Numbered from the stretch's first letter, positions 24,837-34,191 are shown. The stretch: DNA of 40,587 nt from an uncultured Alphaproteobacteria bacterium (GCA_902521325.1 CABYRE010000002.1:1-40587); one strand, 5' to 3'. The notes: generated by a model from the sequence alone, not told the origin. A program made the numbers and translations.

Positions 24837-25679
24837 TTGTCTATCAATTTTATTTTTCTTTTAATTATTTTTTCTGCACTGTGTCATGCTATTTGGAGTG
24901 CCATAATTAAATCAAGTAAAAACCCCTTATCACTAATGGGTATCACCTCAGTCTTAGAAGTGGTCATTTTTTTACCTTTAACTTTTACTGTTCCTTTTCC
25001 CTCAATTGAAGTTTGGTATTTTCTCATAGCAACCGTAATCATTCATGTTTTTTATAGATTGAATGTAATTTATTCTTATAGGTACGGTGACCTGTCCTAC
25101 ATTTATCCAATCTCTAGGGGAAGTTCATGTCTATTTGTTGCTATCATTAGTATTTTGTTTTTAAGTTCAGATATTAGTGTTGCTGGCTTTATTGGAATAT
25201 TAATTGTTTGTATTGGTTTATTTTTAATATCGTATTCGAAAAATTTATCTTTTAACTTTAGAGGTTTTGCTCTTGCGATTTCAACTGCTATTTTAATTAC
25301 TGCATATACTTTAGTTGACGGAGTCGGTGTTAGGCTTTCGGAAAATGGTTTTTCATATATTTATTGGCTCTTCACTCTCAATGGTATCCCTTTATTAATT
25401 ATAGGTTTGATTTCTAAGAATGGTTTGCGAAAAACAAAAACGTATAATTTTAGTTCTGGTATAGCAGCGGGAATATTTGCAACAAGCAGTTATGCGATAG
25501 TTGTTTGGAGTATGCAATTTATAGAAATAGCGTATGTCTCTAGCATCAGAGAAATCAGTATTGTTTTTGCCGCTATTATTGGAATGGTTTTTTTATTTGA
25601 AAGAAATGCTAAATCGAGAATAATCCCATCTATTTTAATAGTAAGTGGTATTTCAGTGGTTTATTTTCAGATTCTTTAG
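24837..25679 (+). CDS. EamA/DMT-family membrane transporter
   Basis: 280 residues with ten hydrophobic helices and two EamA halves (PF00892). The start must be the TTG at 24837: an in-frame stop lies at 24825 and the first helix begins immediately. A nearby ATG start would lose the first helix. It starts 10 nt after the permease stop, so it is probably part of the same transcript. EamA proteins move amino acids or other small metabolites in either direction. Export of alanine, glycine or another by-product of phosphonate use is a guess. Confidence 0.75.
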   Translation: MSINFIFLLIIFSALCHAIWSAIIKSSKNPLSLMGITSVLEVVIFLPLTFTVPFPSIEVWYFLIATVIIHVFYRLNVIYSYRYGDLSYIYPISRGSSCLFVAIISILFLSSDISVAGFIGILIVCIGLFLISYSKNLSFNFRGFALAISTAILITAYTLVDGVGVRLSENGFSYIYWLFTLNGIPLLIIGLISKNGLRKTKTYNFSSGIAAGIFATSSYAIVVWSMQFIEIAYVSSIREISIVFAAIIGMVFLFERNAKSRIIPSILIVSGISVVYFQIL

Positions 25680-25714
25680 TTAAAAAACATAGACATTTTG
25701 GGTTAAAATTTTAT

Positions 25715-25885
25715 ATGAGTTTTATGGCAGATGATATTGTTGTGGTTAATCCTAAAACTGAAACTATCTCTTGCGATGGCGGTGAAGATGGTTTAGGACA
25801 TCCCGCAGTTTATTATACCTTTAATAATGAGAACAAAATTGTCTGTGGTTATTGTGGTAAAATATTTATAAGAAAAGAAGAGTAA
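25715..25885 (+). CDS. zf-CHCC zinc-finger protein, NDUFS6-like
   Basis: 56 residues, too short for many gene finders. The pattern C-x8-H then C-x2-C appears in ISCDGGEDGLGHPAVYY and VCGYCGKIF. This is the zf-CHCC family (PF10276), whose mitochondrial relative is the complex I subunit NDUFS6. The first ATG at 25715 gives 56 residues; the second at 25724 gives 53; neither has a clear Shine-Dalgarno sequence. The TIGR02300 gene starts 2 nt after its stop. Both are alphaproteobacterial markers. Confidence 0.85.
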   Translation: MSFMADDIVVVNPKTETISCDGGEDGLGHPAVYYTFNNENKIVCGYCGKIFIRKEE

Positions 25886-25887
25886 AA

Positions 25888-26241
25888 ATGTACAAAGAAT
25901 CCTGGGGTCTAAAAAGAATTTGTCCAATGTGTAGTAAACAATACTATGACTTAGGAAGAACAGAGCTTGAGTGCCCTGAGTGTGGTAAACAAATTGAAGT
26001 TACTACTATGACTAGACCAAGACGTGGAAGAAAACCAGGAAGTACAAATGCTGCTCCACTGACAAACCCAATTCCTCAAAAACCAAAAGAAAAAGATGAT
26101 GATCTTGATATTGAAAGTTTGGATGTAGATAATAATGAAGACAATCTTGAGGACGATACTGTTTTACTAGAAGACGAAACAGAAATTGATCCAGTGGCTG
26201 AAGGTATTAAGCCTAAAGATGACGGCGAAGAAGAATACTAA
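25888..26241 (+). CDS. TIGR02300 (FYDLN acid) family protein
   Basis: 117 residues. The N-terminus has a zinc ribbon with CPMC and CPEC around the motif KQYYDLGR (the FYDLN variant), then a basic linker RPRRGRKPG. The second half is highly acidic (DDDLDIESLDVDNNEDNLEDD). This family (PF09538) is nearly confined to Alphaproteobacteria and has no established function. It may bind nucleic acid or ribosome-associated partners; the acid tail gives no further clue. It follows the zf-CHCC gene by 2 nt. Confidence 0.9.
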   Translation: MYKESWGLKRICPMCSKQYYDLGRTELECPECGKQIEVTTMTRPRRGRKPGSTNAAPLTNPIPQKPKEKDDDLDIESLDVDNNEDNLEDDTVLLEDETEIDPVAEGIKPKDDGEEEY

Positions 26242-26264
26242 TATTTTTCAATAAAATTTAGAAA

Positions 26265-27503
26265 ATGTTTAAGGTACTACAAAACACTTGGGCCCTTTTT
26301 TTTGGGTTCGCTTTAATTAGTCTTGGTCACGGTTTGCAAGGAACGCTAATTGGAGTTCGTTCGGTTCTTGAGGGTTTTAGTTTTGTATCTTCTGGGCTAA
26401 TCATAGCGGGTTATTATGTTGGCTACTTAACTGGTGCTTTAACTATTCCAACATTATTAAGAAGAGTTGGGCATATAAGAGTTTTTGCTGCTTTGGCGTC
26501 TCTTGCTTCCATTGCTATATTATTACACTCGGTATTTGTTCATCCTTATTCATGGATGTTTATTCGTATTTTAACAGGTATGAGTCTTGCTGGTATATAC
26601 GTAATAATGGAAAGTTGGCTAAATGAAAAATCAACTAATGAAACTCGTGGACAATTACTCTCTATATATATGATTTTTACATTTGTATTTGTTGGGGCTG
26701 GGCAGTTTTTATTAAACTTAAGTGATCCAGCTAAAGTTGATTTATTTATTTTGGTATCAATTTTATTATCGTTTGCGTTACTACCAATTTTATTATCTAA
26801 AACAGACCAACCAAATACAGAGAGTCCAAAATATTTTTCTTTAAGAGAATTTTATAATGTTTCTCCTTTAGGTTTTGTTGGTGCTTTTGCAACAGGATTG
26901 TCTCATAGCGCAGTATTTGGTTACGGAGCAATCTACGCTTCTTCTATTAATCTTAGTTTGTTTGAAATATCATTATATATGACAATTATAACTTCTGCTG
27001 GAGCGTTGTCTCAATGGCCGATTGGTTATTTATCAGATAGATTAGATAGGCGTATTATCTTAATTGGTGTTTCCTTTATGGCATCGGGTTTAAGTTTATT
27101 CTTTGTTTTTGCAAACTTTATGCCACTCACTTTATTCTTCATTATTACCTTCTTTTTCTCCATAGCTTGTTTACCGATGTATTCTTTAGCGGTAGCGCAC
27201 ACAAATGATTTTCTTCAGCCCAATGAAATAGTATCTGCGAGTGCTACTTTTGGAATACTTATAGGAATTGGATCAATTATAGGCCCATTACTTGTTTCAG
27301 GTTTTATGGAAATTATAGGAGCAGCTGGATTTTATATTTATTTATTCTTCATACACGGACTACTGGGTCTTTTTGGTTTGTATAGAATGACACAAAGAAC
27401 GAAACCTCGAGATCTAGAATCTTTATACAATCCTTTACCACGAAATATTAGTCCTGCAGGTATGGAAATGAATCCTGTTACTGAGCCAACTGAGGACGAG
27501 TAA
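26265..27503 (+). CDS. MFS transporter, YcaD-like
   Basis: 412 residues with 12 membrane helices. The opening ALFFGFALISLGHGLQGTL and SGLIIAGYYVGYLTG resembles YcaD-type MFS proteins. The cytoplasmic loop SDRLDRRIILIG between helices 8 and 9 is typical of the superfamily. The soluble tail is about 30 residues and acidic. Substrate unknown. The 3' end overlaps the convergent msrQ by 26 nt. Confidence 0.88.
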   Translation: MFKVLQNTWALFFGFALISLGHGLQGTLIGVRSVLEGFSFVSSGLIIAGYYVGYLTGALTIPTLLRRVGHIRVFAALASLASIAILLHSVFVHPYSWMFIRILTGMSLAGIYVIMESWLNEKSTNETRGQLLSIYMIFTFVFVGAGQFLLNLSDPAKVDLFILVSILLSFALLPILLSKTDQPNTESPKYFSLREFYNVSPLGFVGAFATGLSHSAVFGYGAIYASSINLSLFEISLYMTIITSAGALSQWPIGYLSDRLDRRIILIGVSFMASGLSLFFVFANFMPLTLFFIITFFFSIACLPMYSLAVAHTNDFLQPNEIVSASATFGILIGIGSIIGPLLVSGFMEIIGAAGFYIYLFFIHGLLGLFGLYRMTQRTKPRDLESLYNPLPRNISPAGMEMNPVTEPTEDE

Positions 27504-28083
27504 GTCTTTTAAATATTCTGTGCAGTAACAAAAGAATAATTATTCCCATATAAATAACTGGTTCAGTTTTATCAGCACGAACTAAAACATAAAAATGCAT
27601 ACTAGCCAGTATGGCTACGGGATAGATTAAGTAATGAATTTTTTTCCATAATTTAAAACCTAATCGCTTAATCATATTGTTCGTTGAAGTGCTAGCAAGT
27701 GGGATTAAAAAAAGAAAACTAATAAAACCAAAAGTTATAAACGGTCTTTTTATAATATCTTGTATGATAAATTGCATATCTAAAAAATGGTCTAAAACGA
27801 TGTAAGTAGAGAAATGTAAACAAACATAATAGAAGGCAAAAAGACCAATCATTCTTCGTAAGACAACTATCGATTTTAATGTTTTAATATTTGATAGACT
27901 AGTAATCATAAGAGTTATTATTATTAATCTGAGTGCCATCAGACCTAACTCATCCATTAGTTTTTCAATTGGATTTACTCCAAGATTTCCAGTGACAAAT
28001 TGGTACGCCCAAAGCAGACTCGGAAATAGAATTAAAATAAATAAGATGGGCTTACTGCGATTAAAGTTTGTTGTAGAAAACAT
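27478..28083 (-). CDS. msrQ: MsrQ, heme-binding membrane subunit of MsrPQ
   Basis: 201 residues with six hydrophobic helices and His residues in YVCLHFSTY and ASMHFYVLV that would hold hemes. This matches the YedZ/MsrQ family (ferric-reductase-like transmembrane domain). It passes electrons from the quinone pool to MsrP for repair of oxidised methionines in periplasmic proteins. It lies 3 nt after msrP and overlaps the MFS gene tail. Confidence 0.9.
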   Translation of the reverse strand: MFSTTNFNRSKPILFILILFPSLLWAYQFVTGNLGVNPIEKLMDELGLMALRLIIITLMITSLSNIKTLKSIVVLRRMIGLFAFYYVCLHFSTYIVLDHFLDMQFIIQDIIKRPFITFGFISFLFLIPLASTSTNNMIKRLGFKLWKKIHYLIYPVAILASMHFYVLVRADKTEPVIYMGIIILLLLHRIFKRLTRPQLAQ

Positions 28084-28086
28084 TCA

Positions 28087-29004
28087 TTAATAAAATTTAG
28101 TTAGATCTAAATCTTTATAGAGATACGCTACTTCTTTTTCATAACCATTAAACATGAGTGTTTCTCTTCTTTTAAACTCTCCAATTCGTCTCTCTGTTCC
28201 TTGACTCCATCTTGGATGGTTAACATTAGGATTAACATTAGCATAAAAACCATATTCCCAAGGAGCTAAAGTTTCCCAAGATGTTTCAGGTTGAGTATCT
28301 AAGAATCTAATTTCCACAATTGATTTAATTGATTTAAAACCATACTTCCATGGAACAACTAATCTTATGGGTGCACCATTTTGATTAGGCATTTCATGAC
28401 CATACAATCCAGTTGCTAATATTGTTAAGGGATTCATTGCTTCATCCATTCGAAGCCCTTCTCTATATGGCCAAACAATTGTTCTTTTTTGCTGTCCTGG
28501 CATTTCTTCGGGCCTGAAGACAGTTACAAATTGAACATACTTTGCTGAACTTAGAGGTTCAGCCATTCTTATAAGTTCAGATAATTGAAAGCCTTGCCAA
28601 GGAATAACCATGGACCATGCCTCAACACATCTTAATCGATATACTCTATCTTCTATTGTTACATTTGATAAAATTTTTTCTAAGTCAAATGTTTGAGGTT
28701 TTTTCACAAGACCATCTATTTTTATTGTCCATGGTCTAGGCTTAAAATTTCCAGAGTTTAAATGAGGATGTTTTTTGTGAGTACCAAATTCATAGAAGTT
28801 ATTATAAGTAGTGATTTCTTCGTAAGAGTTAAGTTTATCGTTTTCATTTAAATTTTTACTATAAATTGAAGGATCGCTTTCATGATTTGCAAATGCTGAT
28901 GATGTAATGGTAGCTAGCATGGCACTAGCTAAAGATCCCTTTATAAATTTACGTCTATTTAAATATGTCTTATAGGGTGTAATTTCAGATCCTAAAATTT
29001 TCAT
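28087..29004 (-). CDS. msrP: MsrP, molybdopterin-dependent methionine sulfoxide reductase
   Basis: 305 residues with a Tat signal, NRRKFIKG (16-23). Cys126 in YRLRCVEAWSMVIPWQG is the molybdenum ligand. The PF00174 domain covers residues ~80-260, with RLVVPWKYGFKSIKSI near its end. It reduces methionine sulfoxide in the periplasm with electrons from MsrQ. Pairing with msrQ favours MsrP over sulfite dehydrogenase. The three-gene block msrQ-msrP-cytochrome c runs in one direction. Confidence 0.95.
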   Translation of the reverse strand: MKILGSEITPYKTYLNRRKFIKGSLASAMLATITSSAFANHESDPSIYSKNLNENDKLNSYEEITTYNNFYEFGTHKKHPHLNSGNFKPRPWTIKIDGLVKKPQTFDLEKILSNVTIEDRVYRLRCVEAWSMVIPWQGFQLSELIRMAEPLSSAKYVQFVTVFRPEEMPGQQKRTIVWPYREGLRMDEAMNPLTILATGLYGHEMPNQNGAPIRLVVPWKYGFKSIKSIVEIRFLDTQPETSWETLAPWEYGFYANVNPNVNHPRWSQGTERRIGEFKRRETLMFNGYEKEVAYLYKDLDLTKFY

Positions 29005-29032
29005 AATAATAATATATATCTTAAATATTAAA

Positions 29033-29051
29033 ATTGAAGTTTTGCTTCAAT
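29033..29051 (-). terminator. Weak hairpin terminator after cytochrome c gene
   Basis: A 7-bp inverted repeat (ATTGAAG and CTTCAAT, 5-nt loop) lies just after the cytochrome stop. On the minus strand it runs into TTTAATATTT. The stem is short and AT-rich, so termination is probably partial. Confidence 0.45.
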
Positions 29052-29055
29052 AATT

Positions 29056-29490
29056 CTAACTCTTAAAATGGGAATTATATTTTTTTAGTAATTTTTCTGG
29101 CCATGTACTTTTAATAAATTCGATAATAGACCAAACATCATCATCTGATAACGTTTCATTACCAAGCATTTTTCCTTCATAATCAGGAATTATTTTTTTA
29201 AAACCGTATTTGGTGACCTGAAATAGATATTTAGGGGAGTGATGCCAGGTATGACCTGTGCCATTAAGCGGCGGCGCTCTTCGATGACCGTCTTCATCTA
29301 AAGATTTATTCCACTCTTCATGACCAGCTAAATTACCCATATGACAACCAGCACAATTTTCGGCATATAATTTCATACCTTTAAAAATATCAATTTCTGC
29401 CGCATGAATACTTGAGCCAATACATAATATTGTAATTAGTGAAATTAATTTAAGACATTGCATTATATTTATATAATTTTTTAGATTCAT
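29056..29490 (-). CDS. Class I cytochrome c, periplasmic
   Basis: 144 residues with an N-terminal signal segment (to about residue 30) and the heme-binding motif CAGCH at 46-50. GKML later supplies a candidate Met axial ligand, and SDDDVWSIIEFIKSTWP is the usual final helix. The translation start could be the first ATG (29490) or the one at residue 10 (MQCLK), which would give a more typical signal peptide. It is likely an electron carrier. A link to MsrPQ is suggested only by position. Confidence 0.85.
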   Translation of the reverse strand: MNLKNYINIMQCLKLISLITILCIGSSIHAAEIDIFKGMKLYAENCAGCHMGNLAGHEEWNKSLDEDGHRRAPPLNGTGHTWHHSPKYLFQVTKYGFKKIIPDYEGKMLGNETLSDDDVWSIIEFIKSTWPEKLLKKYNSHFKS

Positions 29491-29531
29491 ATTTCATTAC
29501 AAATCTGTCTTTTATTTGATAGGATGAATTA

Positions 29532-31322
29532 ATGAAAAAAATTTTCATTATTTTTGTCCTTTTAGCTTCAATAATTTCATTTAATAATCATGCATACAGT
29601 GAAAAGGTTCACGGTATTGCCATGCATGGAATACCAAAGTATGCTAGTGATTTTGAAAATCTAGATTATGTAAACCCAAACGCACCTAAGGGTGGTATTG
29701 TGAAATTTGGATCATATGGATCTTTTGATAATCTTAATAGGGTAGCTTTTAAAGGCTCTAAAGCCGCTGGTCTTGGGTACGTCAATGATACATTAATGAG
29801 AAGAGTTTGGGATGAAGCTTTCTCTCTCTATGGATTGATAGCTGAGAAAGTTGAATTACCTGAAGACAGATCATCTATAACTTTTTATTTAAATTCAAAT
29901 GCAACCTTTCATGATGGCTCACCAATCACACGTGATGACGTATTATTTAGTTTAGAAACGTTTCAAACAAAAGGTACTCCAAATCAGAAAAAAACTTATG
30001 GCAAAGTTGTTGAAACTGAATTGATTGGAAATGACGGAATAAAAATGATTTTTGAAAATAATGAAGATAAAGAATTGCCCCTTATTATTGCGGGCTTTCT
30101 TCCTATCATTCCAAAAAAGTTTTATGAAAATCTTGATGTTACAAAAACATTTTTAGATATTCCTTTAGGCAGTGGGCCATACCAGGTTGATAGTCTGGAT
30201 CCAGGGCGTCAAATAAAATACAAACGTGTTGAAAATTACTGGGCAAAAGATTTACCAGTGAATAAAGGTCTCTATAACTTTGATACAATTATTTATGATT
30301 ATTACAAAGACTCAAATGTCTTAGTTGAGGCTTTTAAGGTTGGTGAATACGACTTTAGAAGAGAGTACAACGTAAAACGTTGGTTATCAGAATATGATTT
30401 CAAAGCTGTCCAGAATGGCAAAGTAATACTTACAGAAATGAATAACGATAGACCTGTTGGAATGAATGGTCTTGTGATGAATACAAGACGTGACATATTT
30501 AATAATAGAAATGTAAGGCTTGCTTTAAGTTATGCCTATGATCATGAATGGATTAATAAAACAATATATCAAAATGCATATGTCAGAACAGATAGTTATT
30601 TTGATAATTCACCATTAGCTTCTTCAGGCCTGCCATCAAAAAATGAGTTAGAATTATTGAATGTATGGAAAGATGAAATTCCAGCTGAAGTATTTACGGA
30701 AACATTTACTCCGCCTACTACAGATGGAAGTGGTAACGATCGTAAAAATTTATTGAAAGCAAAAGAAATACTGGAAAAAGAAGGATGGAATGTTGAAAAT
30801 GGAAAACTGTTTAAAGATGGGCAAGAATTTAAGTTTGAGTTCCTGATTGTCAGTCCTTCAGATGAAAAAATCGCTTTAGCCTATCAAAGTAATTTAAAAA
30901 AACTTGGCATTACTATGGATGTTAGAACAGTTGATTCATCACAATATCAAGAACGTCTTTTAAGTTATGATTTTGATATGATTAAGAGATATTGGGGAGT
31001 CAGTTTAAGTCCTGGAAATGAACAACAATTTTATTGGGGGTCAGAAGTTGGTCAAAAAGATGGGAGCAGAAATTATCCTGGTATTAATAGTCCAGCAGTT
31101 GATGCATTAATTGAAAAACTAATAAATGCCTCAAATAGACAAGAACTAACTACTGCAATTCACGCCCTTGATAGAGTTTTATTATGGGGTCACTATGTTG
31201 TTCCACTCTATCATAGTAACAAAGATAGAATTGCTTATTGGGATTTTTTTGAATACCCAGATGAAATTCCACTTTACGGGATAGTAATTGAATCTTGGTG
31301 GATTAATAAAGATAAACAATAA
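29532..31322 (+). CDS. Family-5 solute-binding protein, YejA-like, orphan
   Basis: 596 residues with a signal peptide ending near HAYS (residue 23). GIAMHGIPKYASDFENLDYVNPNAPKGG is the opening typical of YejA-type oligopeptide/microcin C binding proteins. The SBP_bac_5 domain (PF00496) includes LPLGSGPYQVDSLDPGRQIKYKRVENYW. No dipeptide permease genes occur in the window, so it must pair with an importer elsewhere or work as a chaperone. AGGA precedes the ATG. Confidence 0.9.
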   Translation: MKKIFIIFVLLASIISFNNHAYSEKVHGIAMHGIPKYASDFENLDYVNPNAPKGGIVKFGSYGSFDNLNRVAFKGSKAAGLGYVNDTLMRRVWDEAFSLYGLIAEKVELPEDRSSITFYLNSNATFHDGSPITRDDVLFSLETFQTKGTPNQKKTYGKVVETELIGNDGIKMIFENNEDKELPLIIAGFLPIIPKKFYENLDVTKTFLDIPLGSGPYQVDSLDPGRQIKYKRVENYWAKDLPVNKGLYNFDTIIYDYYKDSNVLVEAFKVGEYDFRREYNVKRWLSEYDFKAVQNGKVILTEMNNDRPVGMNGLVMNTRRDIFNNRNVRLALSYAYDHEWINKTIYQNAYVRTDSYFDNSPLASSGLPSKNELELLNVWKDEIPAEVFTETFTPPTTDGSGNDRKNLLKAKEILEKEGWNVENGKLFKDGQEFKFEFLIVSPSDEKIALAYQSNLKKLGITMDVRTVDSSQYQERLLSYDFDMIKRYWGVSLSPGNEQQFYWGSEVGQKDGSRNYPGINSPAVDALIEKLINASNRQELTTAIHALDRVLLWGHYVVPLYHSNKDRIAYWDFFEYPDEIPLYGIVIESWWINKDKQ

Positions 31323-31339
31323 ATTTACATACATTTTCT

Positions 31340-32224
31340 ATGAGTCATACAAGAGCAAATATTATGATGCTTATTGCATCACTTATATGGGGAACAGCAT
31401 TTGTTAGTCAGACGACTGGAATGGGTGCCATTGGACCATTTACTTTTAGTTTTGGTAGATTTTTCTTTGCTTTTTTAACTGTGATCCCCTTTGCTATTTA
31501 CCTGGAACAAAAAAATGTTTCAAAAATTTTACAGGATAGAAAAAAAATTTATCTCTGTATTGCAACAGGAATTTTTCTGTTTGGTGGTATGGGTCTACAA
31601 CAATATGCGCTTCAAAAATCATTAATATCGAATGCAGCTTTTCTAAGTACTCTGTATGTTCCATTTGTTGGAATCATTTCACGATTTATAATTAAAAAAC
31701 AAGTTCACTGGATTATATGGGTTGCAATATTACTCTGTTTGTATGGGTCTTATCTGTTGTCTTCAAATCAATCAGTTGACATACAACAATCTGATAGTCT
31801 CTTATTTATAGCGGCCTTGTTTTTTGCTTTGCATATTATTTGTATTGATATTTTTATGAAGGAACTCAATAGTCCTTTTTTGTTTGGTAGCATTCAATAC
31901 TTTATAGTTTTCATATTATCTATGATTTTAGCTTTCTGGTGGGAAGAACCAAAATTATCAAATATGCAAATTGAATGGTTTGAAATTTTATATACAGGAA
32001 TTTTCTCTGCAGGAATTGGTTATACATTACAAATAATAGCTCAACAAAAAGCTAATCCTGCACCAGCTGCAATTATATTATCAATGGAATCTGTATTTGC
32101 AGCAATTGCAGGATGGATACTTTTAAATCAAATCTTAGACACACAAAAAATACTGGGATGCCTTGCAATATTTATTGGAGTCATTATAGTACAACTTGTA
32201 CCAATAATAATTAAACAAAAATGA
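31340..32224 (+). CDS. DMT-family transporter (EamA)
   Basis: 294 residues, ten helices, two EamA domains; begins ANIMMLIASLIWGTAFVSQ. The second half carries PAPAAIILSMESVFAAIAGW, the conserved helix of the family. Substrate unknown. It overlaps the adenosine kinase start by 4 nt (ATGA), which implies co-translation and a possible role in nucleoside or purine movement. Confidence 0.88.
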   Translation: MSHTRANIMMLIASLIWGTAFVSQTTGMGAIGPFTFSFGRFFFAFLTVIPFAIYLEQKNVSKILQDRKKIYLCIATGIFLFGGMGLQQYALQKSLISNAAFLSTLYVPFVGIISRFIIKKQVHWIIWVAILLCLYGSYLLSSNQSVDIQQSDSLLFIAALFFALHIICIDIFMKELNSPFLFGSIQYFIVFILSMILAFWWEEPKLSNMQIEWFEILYTGIFSAGIGYTLQIIAQQKANPAPAAIILSMESVFAAIAGWILLNQILDTQKILGCLAIFIGVIIVQLVPIIIKQK

Positions 32225-33195
32225 GTGAAAAATTAGACGTAGTAGGAATTGGAAACGCAATGGTTGATGCGATTATTCCATCCAATCAAGGCGAAATTGA
32301 AAAACATGAAATCAATAGAGATTCAATGAATCTTATTGATGAAGGTTTAAAAAATAATTTACATGATAGTTATTCAATCAGAGAAATGGCAGGTGGCGGA
32401 TCACTTGGTAATTCTATGTTTGGCATTACATCATTTGGTGGCAATGGAAGCTTTATTGGAAAAATAAAAAATGACGAAATTGGTATTTATCTTCAAAAAG
32501 ATATGGTTCGCGAAGGATTAAAATTTCCTTTAGGTTTTACATCACCTGATATTTCAACAGGTTGTTGTACAATATTTGTAGAAGAAGATGGAACAAGAAC
32601 GATGTGTACCTTTTTGGGAGCAGGAACGCTGATTGGCCCTGAAGATATTAAAGAGGATGATATTAAAAATCATAACATTGCTTATTTAGAAGGATATTTG
32701 TGGGATAATGAAAATGCAAAAAAAGCTATGAAAAAAATGGTGGATATTTGCAAAGCTGATAATCAAAAAGTTGCCTTTACTCTTTCAGATCTTTTTTGTG
32801 TTGATAGACACCGTGATTCTTTTAAAGAATTAATAACAAAGAATGTTGATATTTTATTTGCCAATGAAGATGAAATCAAAGCTATGGCAGAAACGGATAG
32901 TTTTGATGAAGGTTTAGAATATGCAAAATCGTTAAATATTGTTGCAGCTATTACTAAAGGAAGTAGTGGATCAGTGATTGTATCGGGAAGTGAGGTAACT
33001 GAGGTCTCTGCAAAAAAAGTAGAAAAGGTTATTGATACAACTGGTGCAGGAGATTTATATGCAGCTGGCTTTTTGTTTGGTTATTCAAAAGATAAAAGCA
33101 TGGAGGAATGCGGAAACTATGCATCGATTGCTGCAGCAGAAATTATTTCGCACTACGGTGCAAGACCTTTAGTAAAATTATCTAGCTTAATTTAG
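32221..33195 (+). CDS. PfkB-family adenosine kinase-like
   Basis: 324 residues of the ribokinase/PfkB fold. The anion-hole motif DTTGAGD (272-278) with catalytic Asp278 is clear, as is AGGGSLGNS (57-65) in the N-terminal lid region. Length and motifs fit the adenosine kinase group common in alphaproteobacteria, which converts adenosine to AMP. It overlaps the DMT gene by 4 nt and faces adenosine deaminase, overlapping its end by 14 nt. Other sugar-kinase substrates cannot be excluded by eye. Confidence 0.85.
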   Translation: MSEKLDVVGIGNAMVDAIIPSNQGEIEKHEINRDSMNLIDEGLKNNLHDSYSIREMAGGGSLGNSMFGITSFGGNGSFIGKIKNDEIGIYLQKDMVREGLKFPLGFTSPDISTGCCTIFVEEDGTRTMCTFLGAGTLIGPEDIKEDDIKNHNIAYLEGYLWDNENAKKAMKKMVDICKADNQKVAFTLSDLFCVDRHRDSFKELITKNVDILFANEDEIKAMAETDSFDEGLEYAKSLNIVAAITKGSSGSVIVSGSEVTEVSAKKVEKVIDTTGAGDLYAAGFLFGYSKDKSMEECGNYASIAAAEIISHYGARPLVKLSSLI

Positions 33196-34162
33196 ATAAT
33201 AATTTATTTTTATTTTCTTCATCACAAAAAGAGTACTTAATGGCATTATGAGTAAGTGATGTAAGTTCTTTTTCATTCAAGCCTAATTCTTCCATAACTT
33301 TGTATTCACCTTGAATAGTAGCATTAAAAAATGGAGGGTCATCTGAATTAACAGTGACTTTTACACCTTGATCAAATAATGTTTTAACTGGATGACTTTC
33401 ATAATCTTCATAAATCTTTGTTGCGATATTACTTGTTGGACAAGTTTCAAGAATAATATCTTTTTCAATAATCTCTTTTACAAGATCAGGATCCTCAATT
33501 GATCTTACGCCGTGACCTAATCTAGTCGGGTGTAATAAATTGATAGCATTACGAATATTTTCTGGACCATCCCATTCACCAGCATGAACAGAAATGGGAA
33601 AATTCATCTCTTTCAGCATATCAAATGTTTTTACAAATAGATTTGGAGGAAAATGTAACTCATCACCAGCTAAACCAAAACCAACTAAGCATGGGTGAGG
33701 GTTATCAAGGACTTCTTTAGCTGTATTTTGAACAGACTCTGGTCCAAGATGTCTAATTCCATTCATTATATATCGAGACACAATACCAAAATCCTCTTCA
33801 GCTTTTTTAGAAGCTTCGTATACTCCTTCAATAAATGAATGATATGTCATGCCCTTTGCTTTGGCATGAGTTGATGAAATCATCGCTTCAACATAAAGGA
33901 CATTGTTGGCGGCACATTCTTTTAAATACTCATACGTTAATTCAAAATAGTCTTCTGGTGTGTAAATAACAGAAGTGACAATGTCGTACTTTTTTATAAA
34001 ATCATAAAAATCATCCCATTGGTATGCATATTTTGATCCAAACATTTCTTCTGGTATTTCATGATTGTTGCGCATAGCAAATTTTTTACAAAGATCTGGT
34101 GTAATGGTAGCTTCAAGATGAACATGAATTTCTGCTTTTTTAACTGTATTAAAAATTTTCAT
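33182..34162 (-). CDS. add: Adenosine deaminase
   Basis: 326 residues from the ATG at 34162. The longer frame up to 34207 adds a hydrophobic tail foreign to the family and would overlap the divergent peptidase start. Zinc ligands are HVH at 13-15, a His in VHAGEWDGP and an Asp in VNSDDPPFF. LGHGVRS and ETCPTSN are signature motifs. It turns adenosine into inosine and ammonia. Sitting tail to tail with adenosine kinase, it gives two opposed routes for adenosine. Adenine deaminase activity, seen in some family members, is a possible alternative. Confidence 0.9.
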   Translation of the reverse strand: MKIFNTVKKAEIHVHLEATITPDLCKKFAMRNNHEIPEEMFGSKYAYQWDDFYDFIKKYDIVTSVIYTPEDYFELTYEYLKECAANNVLYVEAMISSTHAKAKGMTYHSFIEGVYEASKKAEEDFGIVSRYIMNGIRHLGPESVQNTAKEVLDNPHPCLVGFGLAGDELHFPPNLFVKTFDMLKEMNFPISVHAGEWDGPENIRNAINLLHPTRLGHGVRSIEDPDLVKEIIEKDIILETCPTSNIATKIYEDYESHPVKTLFDQGVKVTVNSDDPPFFNATIQGEYKVMEELGLNEKELTSLTHNAIKYSFCDEENKNKLLSKLS

Positions 34163-34191
34163 ATAATTGAAATTATGTATATAATAAATTA

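Noticed and set aside
28087..29490. Sulfite dehydrogenase (SorAB) made of the molybdoprotein and cytochrome c.
   Set aside because: The adjacent msrQ and the short PF00174-only protein fit MsrPQ better.
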